Origin: Strongylocentrotus purpuratus
Lineage: Eukaryota > Echinodermata > Echinoidea > Camarodonta > Strongylocentrotidae
DNA length: 64,000 bases
Reading direction: 5' to 3'
Assembly (NCBI RefSeq): GCF_000002235.5
Contig: NW_022145604.1
Coordinates: forward strand, 981,597-1,045,596
Part shown: positions 11,661-23,000 of the stretch, in pieces
Numbering within the stretch: position 1 is the first letter of the stretch
How the letters are laid out: each line of letters starts with the position of its first letter
Translations under genes and position numbers: made by a program
Notes under the pieces: model-generated
The model's input: the letters and a program-made list of their open reading frames with translations, nothing else
Told to the model about the DNA's origin: nothing
Databases searched by the model: none

Positions 11661-14236
11661 AGACATGGAAAAAGGAATGTGTGAAATCATGCAGTCCTTT
11701 TTTTAATTGTGGACACAATTCCCAGAGGCAATCCTCAATTTTTTTTAAAAAAATAAATAGATCGAAGATCTCGAATGATAAACCCATTATACACCATCAT
11801 AATGTATGTAGGTTAAGTATGAATTCATATAAAGATGACAATTTTCTGTTTTAATTTACTATTCAGTTATTTTTTCAAAAGTGTTTGCGGTAATACAATT
11901 CCAGGAGGCATTATTTGTAAAACAGATGGCCTTGTCTGTACACGATCATTCATTCATTTTGAACCATGTGTCAAATGCCAAGAACATAACATATATTAAC
12001 GTCGATTACTGCATTCATGCAATGAATTCATTCTTAATGATCTTCACGTTCCGCTCGTTATAATGTCAGACATATAGCTTAATCAGACCCGTCCTACAAC
12101 GTCCGTGTAAACAAATTTTCTGTCTTTCTATCATTAAGGAAAGAGTGTTTAAAAACGGGAGAATTTTAAAACATGGTACCTTAATATTGTACTGGTCTTC
12201 TTTTAGACGACGCACCTGCTTTCTGCAGGTTCGCATCTCGTAATATTTACTTTTTCATTTATTGCTACCATTACTGTAATGAATTGAAGTTAGAATGATA
12301 ACAATCATTATTATTATCATAATCATCATCGTCATCGTAATCATCATCGTCACCATCATTTTGAAATCATACCCATGCAGGTGATGAACATGCCAAAGAG
12401 GAAACAAGTGATGCTGATAAACATCGTAAAACAACTCCACCCCCAACGTTTGATAACAAACCGAATGCTGATGTGAAGAAATTAGGTGACAGAGGTTCGG
12501 GAGTGAAGCTCGCCCTCACCGTCGAAGGGAAGAGAGTGGAGGAGACACGATACAAGAAACATTCCTTTAACGAACTGGTCAGCAGCAAGATATCCCTTCA
12601 TCGGACATTGATTGACGGCCGTTATGAGGAGTAAGAATATATTACTTATTCAATAGAGGTAACAGTCGTACTCTGCAGTCCAGGTCGAAATAATTCCGAC
12701 CTTTCATTAGTAAACGACAATATTACTTTTGGTTCAATATCTTCTTAACGTTTAATGTGTCATTGGTGCAATATTGCACACACACAAAAAAAAATTATAC
12801 ACAAGTCCTATAGAACGGTATTCTTCCTCGCTCGCAGAAAATTAATTATTGTCAGATTGTAAAGAGCTGGTGAAAACAATATTAAGTGGTTTATTTATTT
12901 GTTTTTTTTAATAGTTTCTGACATCAGTTTATCCAATATGAACAGTATATCTTTTCAAAATGAACGAATTTTTGTTCATTTTTCCTCAAAATTTCATCAA
13001 ACTGATTCCTTGATTTTTTTTTCACATCTCCACACACTACCACCCACATATCTGACTTATCGATCTCTGTTCTACACACGCTCTCCAGTCTCTTCATTCA
13101 ATGAGGATAAATTTATCCTCAAAAACTGCGTTAACGAAGATAAATTCATCCTCATTTAGCTGTGTTAACGAAGATAAATTTATCTTCATTTAGCTGTTAA
13201 ATGAAGATAAATTTATCTTCATTTAACAGCTGAATGAGGATAAATTTATCTTCATTTAGCAGCTAAATGAGGATAAATTTATCTTCATTTAGCAGCTAAA
13301 TGAGGATAAATTTATCTTCGTTAACGCAGTTTTTGAGGATAAATTTATCCTCATTGAATGAAGAGACTGGAGAGCGTGTGTATATAGAACAGAGATCGAT
13401 AAGTCAGATATGTGGGTGGTAGTGTGTGGAGATGTAAAATAAAAATCAAGGAATCAGTTTGATGAAATTTTGAGGAAAAATGAACAAAAATTCGTTCATT
13501 TTGAAAAGATATACTGTTTATATTGTAATTAGCAAGCAGGGCCTTTTTGCAGAACTAAAGAAGAAAATGAATAATATATGAACATAATTTACGCCTTCCT
13601 GTTACACTTATAGAGTATCAAGTACGTTATCTATATACTGACCTATTGTCTATGGGAACCGAGTAGTCTCTGTAATAACCCTGACTGGAATTAGAGAATT
13701 TAGTAGTCAACGGGTTAAAGGATGTGAATTAGCACCCTTCGACTCTCATAAGGAAACAGTCTTTGTCAGAGTGTTGATGTCATGATATTTTTTTTTGTGT
13801 GTGTTTACGTTACTTCATCAAGGTGTAAGAATATCAGCTACCCACACGACCTGCCCTCTACGTCCATCATTATCTGCTTCCACAACGAGGCATGGTCCAC
13901 ACTCCTGAGAACACTCAACAGCATCATTGACAGGAGCCCTCTACGGTTGATCAAGGAAATCATTCTTCTTGACGACGCAAGCACAATGGGTTCGTACGAA
14001 ACGGCTTTGATAAACCAGTTCGTAGTTAGTACATGGTTCAGATGACCCCAAATATCCACAGATCTGTTAAACATAGATAAATCCCACTTTTTGACATTTG
14101 GGATAAGCACATCTAAAGTCATGAACAGGCGCGTACACAGGGGGGGTGTTTGGGGGGTTAAACCCCCCCCTTTGGTAATTTTTTGTGTGTAAACCCCCCC
14201 CCCCTAAATTTCTCTAAACCCCCCCCCCCCCCTTTT

Positions 14237-14272
<36 letters not shown>

Positions 14273-14417
14273 AAAAAAAAAATTAAAAAATCCCATGGTT
14301 GACCTAAAAAAGCTGACCTTACCCCCCCTCCCAACGGAGCAAAATGTCAATTTTTCAAATTTCGAGACCCCCCCCCCAAAAAAAAAAAGTGTCTTCCCCC
14401 CCCCCCCCCCCCCCCCC

Positions 14418-14464
<47 letters not shown>

Positions 14465-17400
14465 TGACTTGAAAAAATCCTGCGTACGCGCCTGGTCATG
14501 AATGGGATTATTTGTTTGCCCTCTTGTATGGATTACTTGCACCTGTGTTCAATAGAATGTATCACAGGTGCATGCATGAACTATGATTACATAACTTTCG
14601 TCAGCATGTATCCAGTATTAGTCTCGGTGGGCTTTACAATTTTGTACAAGGGACCTTTATCTGCTCATGCGCAGATTGTATCTATAATAATAATATAAAT
14701 AATAATAATATTCATTTGTAAAGCGCAATAACTATGTGGATATATTCTATTGCGCTGCAAGAGCTTGTAAATGCTGTGCTATACATACTATATGAACAAG
14801 TGAGTTATCAGTTTTGATTTAAAATTATCTAGTGATAATTATCTACAAACTGGTCCATTTTGATTGGATCATATGTTATCCAATCTACTTTTGAAAATCG
14901 CATGTTTTGATAGAGAAAATAATAAGCCAGAACTGGCTGGAGAGTAATAATTAGAATTTCCAACAAAATATTTGTTTAGGCCCAATTATCTATGCGACCT
15001 GGCCCCCCGCCTTACAAAGACTTGCGATTATTCAAAATCAATCGCAAGTTTGCAGCTTCCTATCTCGTATATACAACGTTGCGATTGATATCTACTCTTC
15101 TTCCTTATCATCTAATCCACGTCCAATATCACATGATCCTTTGCTGCCAGTCGACATTGCTTTCGAAAATATTTTTTTTTCATATTCCTATCGATTTCTT
15201 CTTTATAAACTGATATACACGCCTTATGAATTAATAAGTTATTAATATTCCTGGATAGTAATATCTATCAATCCAGCAAAATTGATATCGTGCCAGGTAA
15301 AGGTCACATTACCATGATGAAATCCCAACTGAGATTTCTATGGTAATTTCTTAAAGACAAAAAGCTCACTTTTTAGGGCGTTTATTGATATGCCTGGTTC
15401 ACTTCGAGGGTAGTTGTGATAAACATGCATTACCTTTGAATATCAAAGAAAGAATTACGAAAAAGATTAAAATGTAATTATTGCACCGAATGTCTGTAAG
15501 CGTGGTTTCTGATTAAACAGACAAACTTTTGGAGAAACATGTAGGTAACCAGTCTCAGATGGTATTTGAATAAATCAATTCTCTATAAATAAAAAAAAAT
15601 AGACAATCATTCCAGCGACTTCAAATCTTCCGTTTAGAGCGCAGTAAGAAAATGTAATGATGTTCTTTAATTTCCTTAGCATCCCATATGGATTTTTTAA
15701 AATCATTTTCTTTATCACTATTATTTTCTTAATCATCATGAGTATGGTGAAGCGTAGGCCTATGATAAAATAATGGGCTGTACAAAATACACAGGACCAG
15801 TGCATCCTCTAATCTAGGCCTATACCGTAATTGTATACATGAATAATCTAACTGAGCTGTTTCCCTAGTACGAGGTATAACAAGTTGATATCCAATTTGA
15901 TTCGCATCACGCCTTTCCCGATGAATCGAAAGAGCGAAAAGATACGACACCGTGGCTGAATTTCATCCATCAATGCCATCTCCAAACAATTTCAATTATT
16001 CCCTTTCCCCCTCCTTTTTGTTCTTTTTATGTATCTGTTGTTGTTATTGTTCAAACGGGGTAATCATTGCGGATAATCATTGCACGAACTGTGCATTTTC
16101 GTGGATCAACTCACATCGTTTATCATAATTAATTTTATTCACAGTAGGCGTTAGATAGATGTATAGATCGATGTATTATCTGCTAGGAAAGGCTGAGAAT
16201 GAAATGCAAAGACGAGTCGCACTTGTGAGATGTAGAAGACATGATGCCTGCCAAACTCCAATCTTAATACTTGCCTGTAATGGGTATTAGTCGGTAGAAG
16301 AAGGGGAGTGGTCGGGGAAGTAGAAGAGGAAAATATCATTTCATTGACCGTAAAATCTTCTTTGAAATGTTTGATACTAGATAATTTTAAGAGATCTCAC
16401 ATCGCTAGGTTGTATCATCAGCATTTTATTTATACAATAATTAAAATAATCTACCAATAGTGGTGATCTTTCACTTTGAAAAAACTTTTTTTTATTATGA
16501 AAATATATGTACTGTTACCTAACGAGGTCATAGCTAGTCGAGAGAAATAGTTATGCAATGGAAGTTTTACATGACTGGTAAGTCATTTCATGACTATTGG
16601 GAACTCCGTAATGAAACTTTGTGTTTGAGTATGCGCGTGTTACAACTATCTCTTTTAGTAAGCTATGGTAAATGTGCGCTCTCTGTTGTCAGTGCTTTGA
16701 CAGTAGTAATATAACGCTATTTTATATGATTTGTTTTAGAGCATCTCCAAGAGCCCATTGAGGACTACATTTCCCAAATCCACTCGGTTAGGATACGCAT
16801 GGTGAGAGCTGAGAAAAGACTCGGCCTAATTAAAGCTCGCATGATGGGGGTCGATGCGTCAGAGGGCGAAACGTTCACATTCCTAGATTCTCATGTCGAG
16901 GTAACATTTGATCTACTTTCAATAAAACAAGACATAACAAAATTAAACCAAAGTCGAAAATTCTCTTTGGTGTACGAGTTGTTCTGAAAATTCATTACAA
17001 TATATAATTTTGATTGAGTTTGCTTTTTTTCTAAATATACAAAATTTAAATCCAGATTTTAAAGTATCATAACTTGTAATATGGTTATCTGTGAACTAGA
17101 TTCTCCACACGAATTACAGATACACCACTAATCGATAGAAATGAAAATAAAGCAATCATTACAAATATCCCTAATTCATAGTACTTTGCGACTTCTTGTC
17201 CAATACTACATATCATTATAATTGTAATAATGACATAGTCGAACCTGCTTTAGTGACCACCTGTCTACAAAGACCAACTGTCTACAACAAGCACATTAAT
17301 TTTTGTTTCCCTTGAAAATGGTTTCTCATTGAAACATGTACTAAAGGAACCTGTCTACAAAGACCACCTCTCTACAAGGCCGCTTTTTTGTGTTTCCCTT

Positions 17401-20033
17401 GGGCGGTCGCTATAGACAGGTTTGGTTGTATTCGGTTCTTGTATGGCGCAAATCAAATTATATGACGTCATTGTGCGCTTCCAAAGAGCTTTGAAAATTA
17501 TTACCCTGGCTTTAGCTACGAAAGCCATTATCAGCGCACAGTGAATTTCAAGGAATAGTCCTACCAGGCACCATTTTTCCTCACCTGTGTCGAGTGTAGC
17601 TAATGTAGATTAAAGTCTTGCCAAAGGACATTAGTGCCGCAGCGGGACACGAACCACAGTCCTTATGATCCACAGTCTGGTGACATATCCACTCGACCAC
17701 TACACTATTAAATCTGTCATATACTTCCACAAATCAAAGAAATTGATATTGATATGACCTATGACCATTGTTTTATTTCTTGTAATGCCGTAAATGACAC
17801 AATTTTGGGTTTATCTTGTTCAATGTGCAGGGCTATGTCATGAAGTAAGAATTTCCCCTACGTCACAGGCATACACGTAACCAGTGTCGTCATGTAACCT
17901 CTGCAATGTTGCATGAACTACACTTGCTGCCAGTTGCTGATAGAATACAATACCGGATACTTGTTCAAACTTTCAAATCTATGTCGACCACCCTTCCTGT
18001 ATACCTTTCCTCACTCTTTCAGCAACCAAGAGAACATCCTATTCTCTTAGGTCTTCATCAGCTCCTACCTTTGTCATTCCGAAATCCCGTGAACAGGCTG
18101 GTTTCAAATCCTTTCAGTCCTTAGCCCCACGTCTCTGGAACAAACTCCCCTCGTTTTTTAAGAAACATTACTCCACTAGATTTCGTCAAAAAAAAAAACT
18201 TACCTGTACAACTCCTATTAAATTGTAGATAGTCTAATGAGACGGCGCCTTGTATCCTTTGGAAAAGGCGCTATATAAATCCCATTATTAGTAGTAGTAG
18301 TAGTAGTAGTAGTAATTTGCTTCAAGTCAGACAGTCATTCACTCCTTTTATTTTCAGGTTATGATAGGCTGGTTGGAGCCCCTCCTCGCTCGTCTGGCCT
18401 CAGATAGAACCATCGTGATCATGCCCGTGGTCGATGAGATCAACAAAGATACGTTCAACTACAATGTCGTACCCGAGCCCTTACAGCGAGGAGGATTCAA
18501 CTGGCGATTCGAATACAGATGGAAGCCAATACCAAACTACGATAAAAGGCCATCCAAAGTTGCTCCAATTAAGTAAGAGAGGGTTATTTTATTCCAAAAA
18601 AAATTCAAATACAAAAACAGTTTGAACCAACTTATGACTTTGTATATCAAATAATGCTTTAAAGACGGGCAAATGAATATTAAAGATAAATATGTATATG
18701 GGACTACTAGTCAGGTGGCTTAGCGTCAAATTGACTGATTATCGTTACTTGTCGGATAAAAGCACCATTTTTGGTACAGGGATTCCTTAGAATTTACTTA
18801 ACGATATTATGCTAGGGGCCCCCGGCAAACAAAATTAATTTGAGGGTGTTGGGGCGGGGGCGTCTTTTTGGAGCCCCAAACAATTTTATAACATTGATTT
18901 GTTGTTGTACAAATGCCATTTTTGGTACAGGGCTTCCGTAGGACCTACTAAACGATATTAGGGTGGAAGCCCCCAGCAAAAATATCATATAAGGGTGTGG
19001 GGCTGGGGCATCGCTTCGTAGCACCCCAAATAATTTAGAAGGTAATATAACATTTATTAGTTGTCGTACAAATGCCATTTTTGGCACAGGGTTTCCTTGG
19101 GACCTACTAAACGATATTACGGTAGGAGCCCCGGGAAGAATATCATATAAGGGTGTGTGACAGGGGCGTTGCCTCGTAATCCACAAATAATTTGTAAGGT
19201 ATTATAACATTGAATTGTTGTTGTACAGACGCCATGGGCCCCCAATCACCCATATATGAATATGTATGCCGGGGGCTCCTACCCTACCATCATTCACTAG
19301 GTCCTAAGGAAGCCCTGTACCCAAAAATGGCATTTGTACACAACAACCCGATGTTATAACATTATTTGGGGGCTCCAAAAGACGCCCCCGCCCCCACACC
19401 CTTAAATTTAAATTTTTGCCGGGGGCTACTAGTCTAATATCGTTTAGTAGGTCCTAAGGGAGCCCTGTACCAAAAATGGTGCTTTTATCCGGCATGTAAC
19501 GATAATTTTACTAAGCCACCTGACTATACACAAATGGTGTCGGGCTACTAACCTTGATTTCCCAATCTGTCTATGCTCATTACTCAGCCAGTATACATTT
19601 TCTACCAAAATTGTTTGGCAATGACATTTATTTGTAATCTTGAACATTTAATGTAATTTTCGTTTGATTCTATGAGGTTTATTTTTTTTAAAACCAGAAC
19701 TCACCTATATCTTTAATGTCTTACCAAAGGAGCATGAGCGTTTATTTCAACTTGATTATTATTGGCTCCAATTTCGTGAGATAAAAATATGATTGACGCC
19801 TTCAAATTATGGTGTTTTATATATTATATTTCAATTTATATCTCCAACCCCCCACACACACACACGCACACACACATACACACACATGTACACAAACTCT
19901 CTCTCTCTCTCTCTCGTACTATATTTCTATCTATCTTTTCCCCTTACCTCCTCCCCCTTCCCATCCCTTCTCTATCTCATTTCCTCTGTCTCTTTCTCCC
20001 CTCTCCCTTCTGTCTGTCTCTCTCTCTCTCTCC

Positions 20034-20069
<36 letters not shown>

Positions 20070-23000
20070 CCCCCCCTCTCTCTCTCTCTCTCTCTCTATA
20101 TATATTTCTCTATCTCCCTTTGTAATATTAGATCACCTGCTATGCCGGGAGGACTTCTCACAATGGATCGTTCATTCTTCTTGGAGCTTGGAGGGTTTGA
20201 CCTAGGTATGGAGGTATGGGGAGGAGAGAACCTAGAAACGTCTCTCAAGGTAGGACGATTTGTACAAAGAATGAAAGCCTGAACTTGAAATGAAAGTGGG
20301 TAGGATAAATAGTGAGAGAGGAGTATTATTTCGCTTTCGTCCTATGGGAGAGTACTGGATACTGCATGATATGGATATTGGGGGGGGGGGGGTCAAGAGA
20401 TGCATTCTTTCATGAGAGGAGTCCTGAGAAGGACTGTTGAACCAGGCTAAGAGAGATCGAAGCTCGATGTTCCGAATAGGTTGATTGCTCGTCTTCATGC
20501 AGGTCACCTAACCTTCTGTGACCATATCAATTTTGGTATAATGTGAGGTTTTTAAAATAACTTGACTCTTTCTTTCTGAGAGTCACAAGCACTGCACACG
20601 GACATCAGTATATTGGACTGCATTACAATGTTTGGCCCAAACTTTTTAACTATTTTCCGTCTTATTTGTAATAATTGAGTTCTTAAAGAGCTTACTGACT
20701 TAAGATGAAATTTTCCTGTAATATTCTGTTTAAATGACTTAAGAAAACAGAAAAGGAAAGTTATTAAATATTTTTCAATTTAAAAGAGGTCAATCTTCCC
20801 TCTAACGAAGAGACATTTTCATTGCATTCTTTCAGATCTGGATGTGCGGTGGCTCGATCGAGATAATACCATGTTCACGCGTTGGTCACGTGTACCGAGA
20901 TACGTCACCGTATTCCTTCCTGGGCCAGAATCCATTAGATATAGTAGAACATAACGCTATGAGGGTGGTTGAGGTGAGTCAAGTCTTGTTTTTCTCACCC
21001 ATAGCAATATCTAAAAAGTTAAACTATAGATGGTGCACCATGAATGTGTATACATTTGGCGGATTTTCCATCTCAGTGGCAGGTATATATAGCATCAATG
21101 ATCGTTAACGTCTGAGTTAGAAGTAGAATTAGTGTGGAATAAGCAGTAACAGAATAAGTAGTATAGTAGTAGTAGTAGTAGAAGTATCAGCAGCAGCAGT
21201 ACTGGTAAAAAATCCCAGTGATTTGATAGAACATAAAGCCATATTAATAGTATTCGGTTCTTGTATAGCGCATATCACATCGTAATAATAATGTCCCTTT
21301 GCGCTTCCAAGGAGCTTTGGAAATTATTACCCTAGCTTTAGCTCCGGCAGCCGTAATCAGCGCGCAGTGCGTTTCAAGGAATAATCCTACCAGGTACCCA
21401 TTTACCTCACCTGGGTCGAGTGTGGCAAATGTAGATAATGGCGGTCTAGATGAATAATGTTTAAAGTAGAGGTAAAATTAGTATAGAATAGGATATAACA
21501 TGAGCATTAATGTTAGTAGTAGTAGTAGTAGTAGTAGTATCATTTCTTTAATTTTTACTATTATCATTATAACTTTTAGAAGTGAAAATTATCATTTTTT
21601 TATTCCACACAAGTGGCTCTTTCTCGTCCTATTTCGAATGTGGGCATCTGTAGAGCCGTTATTTTCATGGAACATTTCTTTACTGTGTCAGTTGGCATTT
21701 TCAAAAAAATCGAAAAAGCATAAAGATCGAGAAAGTTCACAAGTAATTGTTCACCTTTACCATAGCCCGACTTGTTCTTTATGGGATTACTATATTATCT
21801 TTGATATCTCGCATTAGGTATGGACGGACGAACACAAGCACCATTTTTACGATAGACTTCCCATGCTGAAGAATCGTGACTTTGGAGATGTATCTAAGAG
21901 GAAGAAACTTCGAGAGTCTTTGAATTGTTACGACTTCAACTGGTACTTAACAAACGTGTATCCTGAACTATACGTTCCTTCATCAAGTTCGGTTCTTCGC
22001 CAAACTATCAATGTAAGTTTCGGTTATTTTTTTTATTCACTAAATAGACATTCAAAACACTACTTAGAAGTAGCAGAAGTAGTAGTAGCAGCAGCAGGGA
22101 CGGCGATCCCGGGTCGACTGGGTACAAAACAGCAAGAATAAAAATATTGATAAAATACCCGGAAAGTAACATTTAGAAATCGAACAAGAGGAATTTTTAA
22201 AAGAACGGAGTTATTTTCCAAAAGGAATTGTTATGCATGAGGCTATCTTCTATCTGACTTATCCCAAAGTGTGCAACAATTGTTTAGCTGCATTGCAGTT
22301 TTAGTTCAGGAGTTTATCATTCAAACATTATCACACTTTAAAGCTTATGTTCTCTTGTCCCTCTTTGCATTTGCCAGTTTCAGAATAAAGGTTCGAAGCT
22401 GTGCATAGATTCCAATGATCAGAACGGACAAGCTGGCAAGAATCTTATCGGTTGGCATTGCCATAACCTTGGTGGAAATGAGGTATCGTTATTGTCTTCT
22501 TTTCATGTGTTTTTATGTATAAATAATCGTTAAACTTGTATTATTCTTCTCGTACTATTGTATATAATTCATGCGAATCCTATTCTCACTCATCTCACTT
22601 CATGCTGTGTTTCACATCCACCCTCCTGGCCATCGACATCGTAGTCTAGTTATACAACAACCACACCAACATGTATACAAATGTCACAACTCATTCGTAC
22701 CAGGCTGGGGTTTAAACATTCTAAAGTTTAATCATGTTAATTTATTTAGATTAAAAAGGTTATGACATTTCTTTTAGATATGTTTCTTTACAAATTAAAG
22801 CTTTAATCAAATCCACACTTTTTACGAACTCAGTATTACATAATCTCTGTGTATATGCAATTAACTCAGAACTCAATGAAGACATGGTGCCTTGCAGCTG
22901 AAATTCAAGAACACGTTATAAACGTTGAATCAAGAATCATTTATAATGACACGATTGACACCGGCTAACAAAAGGTTGGCAAAGGTTGGCAGCAATGGAA

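Noticed and set aside
22095..22130. Polylinker-like CCCGGGTCGAC in GALNT intron 9
   Set aside because: Looks like SmaI/SalI sites of a vector, but the flanks are ordinary genomic sequence and no other vector sequence is present; probably chance.
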